Assembly: GCA_045590955.1 (NCBI GenBank)
Contig: JAZNSB010000067.1
Span: 1 to 15,836 of the forward strand
Reading direction: 5' to 3'
Length of the DNA stretch: 15,836 nt
DNA from: JAZNSB01 sp045590955
GTDB taxonomy: Bacteria; Pseudomonadota; Alphaproteobacteria; RF32; CAG-239
This document shows positions 1-7,329 of this stretch, piece after piece (the first letter of the stretch is position 1; every line of letters begins with the position of its first letter). The translations under genes were made by a program, and so were the position numbers. The notes under the pieces are model-generated. The model ran no database searches. It saw only the letters and a program-made list of their open reading frames with translations, and was not told the origin of the DNA.

Positions 1-2681
1 ACTTGTCTTCCTAAGACCCGCTTGGCCTCCGACTTTTGACCTTTTTGTTTAACAGCAGCTTGTGCAGCAGCCAAACGTGCAACTGGTACACGGAATGGAG
101 AACAAGATACATAATCTAAACCGCAAGAATTGAAGAATTCAATAGATGCAGGATCACCACCATGTTCACCACAAACACCCAAGTGAATATCTGGGTTTGT
201 CATACGACCATGAACACATGCACGTCTAACAAGTTTACCAACACCTTCAACATCAATAGAAGCAAATGGGTCAGCAACATAAACACCTTTAGCTCTGTAT
301 TCATCCAAAATTGCACCTGTATCATCACGGCTCATACCCAAAGTTGTTTGTGTCAAGTCATTTGTACCAAAACCAAAGAAGCCTGCAGTTTTTGCAATTT
401 CGCCGGCAAGCAAAGCTGCTCTTGGCAATTCAATCATAGTACCAACCAAGTAGTCAATTCTGTGATTCTTTTCTGCAAATACTTTTTCAGCTGTAGTATC
501 AATAATATTTTTGCAAATATCTAATTCTTTTTTAGAACCTGTAAGAGGTACTTCAATTTCAGGAATTACCTTTACACCGCTTTCAGAAACTTCAATTGCA
601 GCTTCCAAAATGGCTCTTGTTTGCATTTCGCAAATTTCAGGATATGTAACAGCCAATCTGCAACCACGATGACCCAACATTGGGTTAAGTTCGTGCAATT
701 GGTTTGCTCTTGCTTTAACTTGTTCCAAAGTCATACCCATTTTGTCTGCCAATTCTTGCATTTCAATATCTGTATGAGGCAAGAATTCGTGCAAAGGAGG
801 ATCAAGCAATCTAACTGTTACAGGCAAGCCGTTCATAATTGCAAACAAGTCTTTAAAGTCTTGTTTTTGATATGGCAACAATCTTGCCAAAGCAGCTCTT
901 CTGCCTTCTTCTGTATCAGACAAAATCATAGCTCTCATATCTGCGATTCTGCTTGCATCAAAGAACATATGTTCTGTTCTTGCCAAGCCGATACCTTCAG
1001 CACCAAAGTCACGAGCTTGTTGAGCATCTTTTGGAGTTTCAGCATTAGCTCTAACTTTCATTGTTCTGATTTCATCAACCCAACCCATCAAAGTTCCAAA
1101 ATCGCCTGTCATAGCAGCTTGAACTGTTGGGATATTTCCTTCAATGATTTGACCTTTTGCACCGTCAATAGATACCCAATCACCTTCTTTAACAACCACA
1201 CCAGATTTTGTTGTCATTGTTCTGTTTGCATAGTCAATTGTAATATCGTTTGAACCTGAAACGCAAGGAGTTCCCATACCACGAGCAACCACTGCAGCGT
1301 GAGAAGTCATACCGCCACGAGCTGTAATCACACCTTGAGAAGCATGCATACCGCCAATATCTTCTGGAGAAGTTTCAATTCTCACCAAAATAACTTTTTC
1401 ACCTTTTGCAGCCCAAGCTTCTGCATCTTCAGCATTAAATACTGCTTTACCAACAGCAGCTCCCGGAGAAGCTGGCAAACCGTTAGCAATTACTTTTTTC
1501 TCAGCCTTCGGATCCAACATTGGGTGCAACAATTGGTCTAATTGGTCTGCTCCCACTTTCATAACAGCTTCTTCTTTTGTGAGCATGCCTTCATTATACA
1601 TATCTACGGCAATTTTCACTGCAGCAGCAGCTGTTCTTTTACCGTTACGACATTGCAACATCCAAAGTTTTTTATGCTGAATGGTAAATTCCATATCTTG
1701 CATATCTTTATAGTGTTTTTCCAAGTTATTTCTAGCTTGAACCAACTGAGCATAAACTTCTGGCATTGTTTCTTCCAAAGAGTTTCCTTGACCAACACTT
1801 GCCATTGGTTGTGGAGTTCTAATACCTGCAACCACGTCTTCGCCTTGAGCGTTGATAAGATATTCGCCATAAAATTTATTTTCACCTGTTGCAGGGTCTC
1901 TTGAGAAGCATACACCTGTTGCACAATCTTCACCGGCATTACCAAACACCATACATTGAACGTTAACAGCTGTACCCCAATCGCCAGGGATGTTGTTTAA
2001 TTTTCTGTATGTAATAGCTCTCGGAGCCATCCAAGAACCAAACACAGCGCCAATACCGGCCCACAATTGTTCCCATGGATCTTGTGGCACAATTTTGCCG
2101 AGTCTTTGACCAATTTCTTTATATGTATTTACCAATTGTTTCAAATCTTCAGCTGTCATATCTGTATCAGATTTATAACCTTTAGATTCTTTCAAATGTT
2201 CCAAAGCATGTTCATATTCGTCCATATTTGCGCCCAAAACCACATTTGAGAACATTTGAATAAAACGACGATAAGAGTCGTAAGCAAATCTTTCGTCATT
2301 TGCAGCTTTTGCTAAAGCTTTTACTGTTTCATCATTCAAACCAAGGTTAAGCACTGTATCCATCATACCTGGCATAGAAGTTCTTGCACCTGATCTAACA
2401 GAGAACAACAAAGGATTGTTTGCGTCTGCAAATTTCTTACCCATAATTGCTTCCACACCTTCAACAGCTTTTTTAACTTGCTCTTTAAGGTCTGCCGGAT
2501 AAGTTTTGTTATTATCGTAATAATAAGTACAAACTTCTGTTGTTACAGTAAATCCTGGAGGAACAGGCAAGCCCACTTTGTTCATTTCTGCCAAGTTAGC
2601 GCCTTTTCCACCCAACAAATTGCGCATAGAAGCATCACCTTCTGCTGCGCCGTTTCCAAAGGTATAAACCCATTTACTCAT
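1..2681 (-). CDS. ppdK: Pyruvate, phosphate dikinase (3' end cut by window edge)
   Basis: Interconverts pyruvate, ATP and Pi with phosphoenolpyruvate, AMP and PPi in the cytoplasm, feeding gluconeogenesis or running as PPi-linked glycolysis. In the 893 codons visible, the N-terminal nucleotide-binding domain begins with the typical TFGNGAAEG and NLLGGKGANLAEM stretches. The phosphocarrier motif GGMTSHAAVVARGMG places the catalytic histidine at about residue 461. The C-terminal PEP/pyruvate barrel carries GVCGEHGGDP with the catalytic cysteine at about residue 837. Family members are about 880-900 residues, so only a few residues and the stop should lie beyond position 1. The reading frame is open throughout. 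The start ATG (2681-2679) follows an AGGAGA ribosome-binding site on the minus strand. Nothing suggests decay. Identification is secure; the physiological direction cannot be read from sequence. Confidence 0.97.
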   Translation of the reverse strand, partial: MSKWVYTFGNGAAEGDASMRNLLGGKGANLAEMNKVGLPVPPGFTVTTEVCTYYYDNNKTYPADLKEQVKKAVEGVEAIMGKKFADANNPLLFSVRSGARTSMPGMMDTVLNLGLNDETVKALAKAANDERFAYDSYRRFIQMFSNVVLGANMDEYEHALEHLKESKGYKSDTDMTAEDLKQLVNTYKEIGQRLGKIVPQDPWEQLWAGIGAVFGSWMAPRAITYRKLNNIPGDWGTAVNVQCMVFGNAGEDCATGVCFSRDPATGENKFYGEYLINAQGEDVVAGIRTPQPMASVGQGNSLEETMPEVYAQLVQARNNLEKHYKDMQDMEFTIQHKKLWMLQCRNGKRTAAAAVKIAVDMYNEGMLTKEEAVMKVGADQLDQLLHPMLDPKAEKKVIANGLPASPGAAVGKAVFNAEDAEAWAAKGEKVILVRIETSPEDIGGMHASQGVITARGGMTSHAAVVARGMGTPCVSGSNDITIDYANRTMTTKSGVVVKEGDWVSIDGAKGQIIEGNIPTVQAAMTGDFGTLMGWVDEIRTMKVRANAETPKDAQQARDFGAEGIGLARTEHMFFDASRIADMRAMILSDTEEGRRAALARLLPYQKQDFKDLFAIMNGLPVTVRLLDPPLHEFLPHTDIEMQELADKMGMTLEQVKARANQLHELNPMLGHRGCRLAVTYPEICEMQTRAILEAAIEVSESGVKVIPEIEVPLTGSKKELDICKNIIDTTAEKVFAEKNHRIDYLVGTMIELPRAALLAGEIAKTAGFFGFGTNDLTQTTLGMSRDDTGAILDEYRAKGVYVADPFASIDVEGVGKLVRRACVHGRMTNPDIHLGVCGEHGGDPASIEFFNSCGLDYVSCSPFRVPVARLAAAQAAVKQKGQKSEAKRVLGRQ

Positions 2682-2744
2682 GGTAAATTTTCTCCTAAAA
2701 ATTGGCTTAAAATACATTAAGCAGTTAAAATTATTCTCAAAGAA

Positions 2745-2775
2745 TTTATACCCGCCTTAAAGATTCTGCAAGCAA
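2745..2775 (-). promoter_or_regulatory. Possible ppdK promoter
   Basis: On the minus strand a TATAAA -10-like hexamer lies at 2750-2745. Upstream of it sits TTGCAG (2771-2766, 15-base spacer) or TTGCTT (2775-2770, 19-base spacer). Neither spacing is ideal. It is the best candidate in the region between ppdK and the plus-strand genes, and would give a leader of roughly 60 bases. Confidence 0.3.
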
Positions 2776-2832
2776 AATTTATTCTTTTTAAAAATATATC
2801 TCATTTTTTTAAATTTTTGTGCATAAAAAGTA

Positions 2833-2861
2833 TTGTTATTAGACAAAAAAAATGTTATACT
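2833..2861 (+). promoter_or_regulatory. Sigma70-type promoter upstream of the lipoprotein gene
   Basis: A -35-like TTGTTA (2833-2838), a 17-base spacer and a -10 TATACT (2856-2861) match the housekeeping consensus at 4 of 6 and 5 of 6 positions. Transcription would start near 2868, giving a leader of about 150 bases before the start codon at 3018. A 6-base inverted repeat (TTATAC-TGAC-GTATAA, 2855-2870) covers the -10 and the predicted start, where a repressor site could sit. Neither is proven. Confidence 0.5.
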
Positions 2862-2880
2862 GACGTATAAAATACTAATT

Positions 2881-2976
2881 ATGTCACCATATTACAATAA
2901 CGATTATTTCTTGATGAAAGTTTTTTCATTTATAATTGCAATAGTCAAACGTTGTTTAGGTCGGCATAGTTTTTAA
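2881..2976 (+). CDS. Possible 31-residue small protein or leader ORF
   Basis: An ATG-to-TAA ORF lies just downstream of the predicted promoter start. Its product begins MSPYYNNDYF, has a short hydrophobic middle (VFSFIIAIV) and ends with a basic tail (KRCLGRHSF). No Shine-Dalgarno sequence precedes the ATG. It could be a small membrane peptide, a leader peptide of the lipoprotein transcript, a remnant of a larger gene, or chance. I recognise no family. Confidence 0.2.
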   Translation: MSPYYNNDYFLMKVFSFIIAIVKRCLGRHSF

Positions 2977-3014
2977 GAAAAAAATCAAAAAATCAAAAAT
3001 AAAAAATCAAAAAA
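2975..3014 (+). repeat. A-rich short tandem repeat (AAAAAATC-like)
   Basis: About four imperfect copies of an AAAAAATC-like unit, separated by A runs, fill the bases immediately upstream of the lipoprotein start at 3018. The tract occupies the place of a Shine-Dalgarno sequence and could be slippage-prone. It could also simply be the A-rich translation-start context common in Bacteroidetes-type genes. Confidence 0.5.
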
Positions 3015-3017
3015 GCT

Positions 3018-5039
3018 ATGAAAAAAATTACAAAAATTACAATTTTTGCACTGCTTGTTCTGTTGGCAGGTTGTGCAGGAGGTGACCTCATTGAATTTGT
3101 TGAGGTTGAACAGCCCACCCAAACAAGCTTTAGCGTCCAGAGAAATTGGCAGGCTGTTGTGGGTAAAACTACCATCACCGACACCGTCCGCAAAGTCGTT
3201 GATGACAATGTCGTTGAAATCCAAGAGGTTTCTTGGGTTTTTGAGACAAAAGATCTCGGAAACGTAGGTGTTGATCCTACCACGGAAAAGATTATGGTAA
3301 GCCGTTTACAAGGTACCGACAATTTTATTGTTGACCTTGGATCGTCTGCCTTCATCAACGTAGAGATGACCTATCCTACCAACCCCTTTGAGGGAGAATG
3401 GGAAATGGCAGAGCTGAAAAACCTTCACTATGAGGGATTTGAGCTCATCAACCGCACCGAAGAGGTTCTTTCTCATGAGGTTGTGGTTACCACAGAGGTA
3501 AAGCTCAACTTTAGCATTGTGATGAGCAAATACGAACCTCTGGAAGTTCCATTTTACTTCCACCTAACGGGTATAACTTCTTCGGAAACTGACTATCTGA
3601 AGGGCTTTGAGGTAGAGAACATAACTTGGTATACTTTTGACCTAATTGAGGACTTTAACCTCACAGGTAAAAAGACCACCAACTATGTTGCAACTCCCAA
3701 GCCTGAGTTCTCTAGGCTTGACATCCCCACCACCTACCTTGTGGTAGAAAGTTTGGATGATGCCAAAATCAGCACCCCAGGTGCTACAATTGACAACATG
3801 ACCAGAGAACTTGGCAACGTTTCCACCAATGGCAACTGGAGCTACACCAACTACACCGAAAAGTGGACTGTTGGTAACTATCCTGAGTGGACCCTTATCT
3901 ACAACGGACAGCATGCGACCTACACAAAAGATCCATACCCACATGTGGAACTTGCGTATAGGGAACTTAGCCCCAAGCACAACGGTACCACCGTTACATA
4001 TAAGGAGACTTATGTGTATCAGGGCAAAGAGTATCACGCAAAAGTTAGAAAAGACACTTTTGAAGATGCTCTTGGCCAGTTTACCAAAGAAACGGTTTTC
4101 CTCATGGAAAAACCAGTGGACGAGGTAAATTACAAAGTCACAAACGTGACCGTTACCGGTGACAAACTCTCGTTTGATATTGAGGAAACTCATTCTGTCA
4201 AAACAGAGTTGAACAAGGTGGAAAAGGCTGAGATTAGTCTGAGCTTTGACATCAATGTTGATGGTCCTGTCACCATCTCAAGCAGAGATTCTTCTTTGCC
4301 TGGTTTGGTAACCAAGAAATCCATCAGTTTTGGTGGCGATGACTACGACCACGATAAATTCGTAGCCCATGTGACTTATAACGTAACCAAAAGTTACAAA
4401 TATAACCACAAAGGCATTGAGCTTATCGTGAACCTCCCCGAAGGAACAGTGGTTGAAACCATGGAGGGAACAACTTCTTTTATTGAAAAAGACAGTAGCA
4501 ACCCCGAAATGGACCTCTACAAATACCAGATTACTTACAATCTGGCAATTAACTCTAACATTGTTGCCACCACTAACTATGGTGCAAACATTAGAGTGTG
4601 GAGGAACAATCTTGATACTTTCGGCGTTGATAAAAATGAGAAATTTATGGGTGCGGTTGCAACTGTAATTCTCAATACGTCAACAAGAAAAACTCACACC
4701 TGTCTCATGCTGGAATTTTCCGAGTGCATGGTAGCAATTATTGATGGCAATAAAACCAATGCCATGGTATTTGATACCAAAGAAAACGTATACGGAAAAT
4801 ACAATTCTGTTGTTTATAACAACGGCAATTGGGAAGCAGCTGTTGCAATGGAAGACAGTAACGGCATTGCCTACAAGGGCAATAACCGTATTGTTACGGT
4901 TACCACCGCAGATGGTATAGTATTTAACTATCCAACCAGTGGTAACAACATCACTTGCTTTATTGCAACTAACATAGCAAGTGACCTAAATAGACACGAA
5001 GTTAAATTCAATGGCAACACTATTGTTGTCATTGACTAA
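3018..5039 (+). CDS. Large beta-rich lipoprotein of unknown function
   Basis: A 673-residue protein with a lipoprotein signal: a lysine-rich start, a hydrophobic stretch (about residues 9-16) and lipobox LAGC, with Cys19 as the predicted lipidated residue. Residue +2 is Ala, so inner-membrane retention is not expected. The rest has no further membrane segment. It is rich in Asn, Thr, Val and Tyr in alternating beta-strand patterns, suggesting stacked Ig-like or beta-sandwich domains. Stretches near residues 131-150 and 372-397 look weakly alike and may be repeats. No catalytic motif was recognised. The start lacks a Shine-Dalgarno sequence. G+C is clearly above most neighbours: sampled 60-base lines at 3361 and 4381 hold 28 and 25 G/C, against 18 at 6721 and 12 at 8521. 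Only 12 bases separate it from the next gene, so the two are probably co-transcribed. The style recalls Bacteroidetes or Bacteroidetes-phage surface proteins, which is an impression only. Confidence 0.85.
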   Translation: MKKITKITIFALLVLLAGCAGGDLIEFVEVEQPTQTSFSVQRNWQAVVGKTTITDTVRKVVDDNVVEIQEVSWVFETKDLGNVGVDPTTEKIMVSRLQGTDNFIVDLGSSAFINVEMTYPTNPFEGEWEMAELKNLHYEGFELINRTEEVLSHEVVVTTEVKLNFSIVMSKYEPLEVPFYFHLTGITSSETDYLKGFEVENITWYTFDLIEDFNLTGKKTTNYVATPKPEFSRLDIPTTYLVVESLDDAKISTPGATIDNMTRELGNVSTNGNWSYTNYTEKWTVGNYPEWTLIYNGQHATYTKDPYPHVELAYRELSPKHNGTTVTYKETYVYQGKEYHAKVRKDTFEDALGQFTKETVFLMEKPVDEVNYKVTNVTVTGDKLSFDIEETHSVKTELNKVEKAEISLSFDINVDGPVTISSRDSSLPGLVTKKSISFGGDDYDHDKFVAHVTYNVTKSYKYNHKGIELIVNLPEGTVVETMEGTTSFIEKDSSNPEMDLYKYQITYNLAINSNIVATTNYGANIRVWRNNLDTFGVDKNEKFMGAVATVILNTSTRKTHTCLMLEFSECMVAIIDGNKTNAMVFDTKENVYGKYNSVVYNNGNWEAAVAMEDSNGIAYKGNNRIVTVTTADGIVFNYPTSGNNITCFIATNIASDLNRHEVKFNGNTIVVID

Positions 5040-5051
5040 AGCAATTTTAAA

Positions 5052-5813
5052 ATGAGAAAACTGATTGTAACACTGCTCACAATTTTTGCAGTGAATAGCG
5101 CAAATGCGCAGTTTAGCGATGCATATTTGGCACATCGCTTCTATAGCGTACAAAAGTACGCATATAGAAACCAGGCATCCTACGTGCTGGATACCGCAAG
5201 TATCTTTGTGGTTCCCGTTAACCATTGGATAGCTGGCATGTCTGCCAACTATTCCAAATATGGTATAACCGCAGAAATATCTGGCGGTTACCAGTGGGGC
5301 AGAATGCAAGTTCTGTTAAATGCAGGACTAAGCCAGCGCCCTAACTTGGGTAACGGGGAGGGTATAACCTCAAGCCCAAATTTTGGACTGGAGTTCAGAT
5401 ACCTACCATGGGGAATTAAAGATACCTCGTGGCAACCCTATGTAGGAGTTGAGGCTGGAGGTCAATTCTATAGATATGTTGCAAACATACCTGTAGAAGG
5501 GGGATACTTCAACGTTCCTTCCCAAGGCTATAAACCATACATTGAGCTCAAAGGTGGTTGCATGTATGATTTTGGCCAAAGCAGGAACATCTCTGCTGAG
5601 ATATTTGCCTCAGCTGGCTGGAACGGTTTCAAAACCAGTGCCGACAAAGTCATTTTGACTGGCCCCGACCACGCAAAAACGGGGTTCTATGCCACAATTG
5701 GCGTAGGAGTATACTTTAACAGTCCCAACCGCAGGGTAAGGGACTATCACGTGGGCGTTCTAAAAGCGCTCACGCAAAAGGAGCTCAAAGCCACTTATGA
5801 CGCGTATAAGTAG
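5052..5813 (+). CDS. Secreted beta-rich protein, possible outer-membrane barrel
   Basis: A 253-residue protein with a signal peptide (about residues 1-19, ending NSANA) and Gln at the predicted mature N-terminus, a residue often found there in Bacteroidetes exported proteins. The mature part alternates Gly and aromatic residues in strand-like segments: ISGGYQWGRMQVLLNAGL, FGLEFRYLPWG, YVGVEAGGQFYRYV, YIELKGGCMYDFG and FYATIGVGVYF near residue 225. This is the pattern of a small beta-barrel. A charged, non-barrel tail of about 25 residues follows, so it lacks the usual C-terminal aromatic. There is no Shine-Dalgarno sequence; the ATG is preceded by TTTTAAA. It lies 12 bases after the lipoprotein gene, shares its higher G+C, and is followed by a strong terminator. 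A surface complex with the lipoprotein is plausible but inferred. Confidence 0.85.
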   Translation: MRKLIVTLLTIFAVNSANAQFSDAYLAHRFYSVQKYAYRNQASYVLDTASIFVVPVNHWIAGMSANYSKYGITAEISGGYQWGRMQVLLNAGLSQRPNLGNGEGITSSPNFGLEFRYLPWGIKDTSWQPYVGVEAGGQFYRYVANIPVEGGYFNVPSQGYKPYIELKGGCMYDFGQSRNISAEIFASAGWNGFKTSADKVILTGPDHAKTGFYATIGVGVYFNSPNRRVRDYHVGVLKALTQKELKATYDAYK

Positions 5814-5829
5814 CGCATGAGACCCAATC

Positions 5830-5870
5830 AAAAAGTAAGGCGGTAGAATTTTCTACCGCCTTGCTTTTTT
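5830..5870. terminator. Bidirectional rho-independent terminator
   Basis: A perfect 10-bp stem AAGGCGGTAG / CTACCGCCTT (5837-5846 with 5853-5862) has a 6-base loop and is followed by a T run (5865-5870). An A run precedes it (5830-5834), so it should work on both strands. It would end the plus-strand lipoprotein/barrel unit and the minus-strand outer-membrane protein gene. Confidence 0.9.
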
Positions 5871-5885
5871 AAATAAAATCAAATT

Positions 5886-6476
5886 TTACAATACAAATCT
5901 TAAACCAAGATAAATTTCATGCATATCAATTTCTGCATGGTCAATTTTTCCAAAGCTCCAATATCTGTATGCCAAATCAACATTCCAACGATTATTAATT
6001 TTCCAGCTCAAACCACCACCAACATTCCACGTAAAGTTTGTTTCATTAACACTGTCTGTTGAAGCCGGAGAATAAGTCAGCTCTGATGCGCCAAGACCGC
6101 CAGATACATACGGAGTAATAATAGCATACGGGAATATGTCATAATACGCATTAATCATGTATGATTTTGACACAAACTCATTTACAGATTTAACTCCCGA
6201 AATATATGAACTTTTCTCAACATCATCTCTTTTTGAAAATTCTGCTTCAATTCTATAATTGCCATATCTGTAACCAAGCCCTATACCATAACCGAATGTA
6301 TAATCTTCCAAAGTATCAGATATTCCGCTACCTAAACCAACACCTCCAACGGTGTCATTATTAACATTATATCTGTTATAACTGAGCTTACCGCCAACAT
6401 ACAAACCATCACAAGCAACAGCTTCTGTAACGCCTGCTGCCAGCAAAACCAAAACCAAAGCCAAAATTTTCTTCAT
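5886..6476 (-). CDS. Small outer-membrane beta-barrel protein (opacity/OmpA-barrel-like)
   Basis: A 196-residue protein. The start is placed at 6476 because GGAG of TGGAGAAAAAA lies just upstream of that ATG; an upstream in-frame ATG overlaps this site, and the longer frame to 6548 has no better one. The signal peptide is MKKILALVLVLLAAG, with cleavage likely near TEA or AVA. The mature protein begins DGLYVGGKLSYNRY and continues with alternating strands such as YTFGYGIGLGYRYGNYRIEAEF, shown here only as a pattern (about residues 62-83). It ends YLGLRFVL, a typical eight-strand barrel finish. This matches the general outer-membrane beta-barrel family (OMP_b-brl, PF13505 type) common in Alphaproteobacteria. 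It is monocistronic between two terminator or spacer regions. Its specific role (adhesion, stability, immune interaction) cannot be read. Confidence 0.85.
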   Translation of the reverse strand: MKKILALVLVLLAAGVTEAVACDGLYVGGKLSYNRYNVNNDTVGGVGLGSGISDTLEDYTFGYGIGLGYRYGNYRIEAEFSKRDDVEKSSYISGVKSVNEFVSKSYMINAYYDIFPYAIITPYVSGGLGASELTYSPASTDSVNETNFTWNVGGGLSWKINNRWNVDLAYRYWSFGKIDHAEIDMHEIYLGLRFVL

Positions 6477-6498
6477 TTTTTTCTCCATATATAAAAAA

Positions 6499-6542
6499 TC
6501 TATGGTTTTATAATATATTATAGACAAAAATACAAGTATTTT
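6499..6542 (-). promoter_or_regulatory. Likely promoter of the small barrel gene
   Basis: On the minus strand a perfect TATAAT lies at 6522-6517 and an alternative TATAAA a few bases downstream. The latter sits 17 bases from TTGTAT, the former about 20 bases from TTGCAA. A -10 element here is likely; which -35 is used is uncertain. Confidence 0.4.
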
Positions 6543-6614
6543 TTGCAAAAATCTGTCTAATTTATTACACTATACTATGAAATTATTGATTTTTTATTAA
6601 AAAAAAACAAAAAA

Positions 6615-7112
6615 TTAGGCGTTTCCGACTGTTTCCAACGTAAGCGGTCCAACCGCTCTTTTGGGGTCCATTCCTCTTTGCATTACGGCTTTAAATATGG
6701 GATACATTCTTTCACACTCTTTTACTCCAAGTTCTGTAAGCTGAGAAAGTTTTTTTTCAAAAGCATCTTCGTTTTGTTCTACAAATAAAGAATGCTTAAA
6801 AATTGGCATTTGTTCTTCTTGCCAATAAGAAAAATGGCCCATCCACATTTCCTGATTAATCAGGGTAAACAACTCAAAAATTTTATTTTGGTCTTCAATT
6901 TGAGCTTTAACGTCCAAAAGACAAGAAAAGTGCAAACAGTTTACATTTGGCTCCCAAGTAAAAAACAAAAGTAGATCATTCCATTTGCCTTTAATTGCCA
7001 CAACAACTTCGTTTGCATCTCTTCTCTCAAACTCAAAATTATTGTTGCCAAATATACCCTCTACTTTATCTATTGGGTTATATATTGCAAAATCTTGTGT
7101 TGCCAAATTCAT
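6615..7112 (-). CDS. YbjN-domain protein
   Basis: A 165-residue cytoplasmic protein without signal peptide or membrane segment. It matches my recollection of the alphaproteobacterial YbjN family (PF10722): an opening NPIDKVEGIFGNNNFEFERR, then WNDLLLFFTWEPNVNCLHFSC, LINQEMWMGHFSYW (about residues 86-99), and the closing ECERMYPIFKAV and LETVGNA. Full-family members are close to this length, so it appears complete. The family is annotated as a putative sensory-transduction regulator and its fold resembles secretion chaperones; no enzymatic activity is known. The ATG follows AAGG at about 8 bases. It seems to be a single-gene unit, divergent from lgt. Family assignment is good; function remains open. 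Confidence 0.88.
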   Translation of the reverse strand: MNLATQDFAIYNPIDKVEGIFGNNNFEFERRDANEVVVAIKGKWNDLLLFFTWEPNVNCLHFSCLLDVKAQIEDQNKIFELFTLINQEMWMGHFSYWQEEQMPIFKHSLFVEQNEDAFEKKLSQLTELGVKECERMYPIFKAVMQRGMDPKRAVGPLTLETVGNA

Positions 7113-7329
7113 TTTCTGTTACCTTTTTAACTTCTGTTATCATAACTTTGACACCGCGACTCGTTAAACTCAAACATTCTCATCAAGTTTTCCACTAAAT
7201 AAAAAAAGATTTTTTTCATCTCTTGCAAAATCAATCGGTTAGAAATTACTGTAGATAAAAATTTTAAAATATGTGGATATTTTTTTGCAATTAATATACT
7301 GTTAACAAATAAATTTTGTGAGGTTTAAT

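Larger units (their letters stand above)
2682..3017. other. AT-rich divergent intergenic region
   Basis: This is 336 bases between ppdK (minus) and the lipoprotein gene (plus). It holds a possible ppdK promoter, a well-spaced plus-strand promoter at 2833-2861, an inverted repeat across that promoter's -10, a 31-codon ORF at 2881-2976 and an A-rich short repeat just before the lipoprotein start. No tRNA, IS end or clear attachment site was seen. Confidence 0.7.

Noticed and set aside
621..1253. A 210-codon plus-strand frame rich in Cys, Ser, His and Phe opposite ppdK
   Set aside because: It lies wholly antisense to a clear, conserved ppdK frame and its composition is what the reverse of AT-rich coding sequence gives. 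The same applies to the other plus-strand frames between 162 and 2720.
3642..4193. A 183-codon minus-strand frame inside the lipoprotein gene
   Set aside because: It is antisense to the longer frame that has a lipoprotein signal and continuous beta-strand patterning. It has no ribosome-binding site and no recognisable features.
3018..5039. Glycoprotein signal: about 14 N-x-S/T triplets in the lipoprotein
   Set aside because: The protein is very rich in Asn and Thr, so many triplets are expected. Only one matches the bacterial D/E-x-N-x-S/T form, so it is not strong evidence for glycosylation.
2682..5885. Insertion sequence or phage attachment ends around the foreign-looking pair
   Set aside because: No transposase, integrase, tRNA, matching inverted ends or clear direct repeats were found at the two boundaries; short A/T-rich similarities are not informative.
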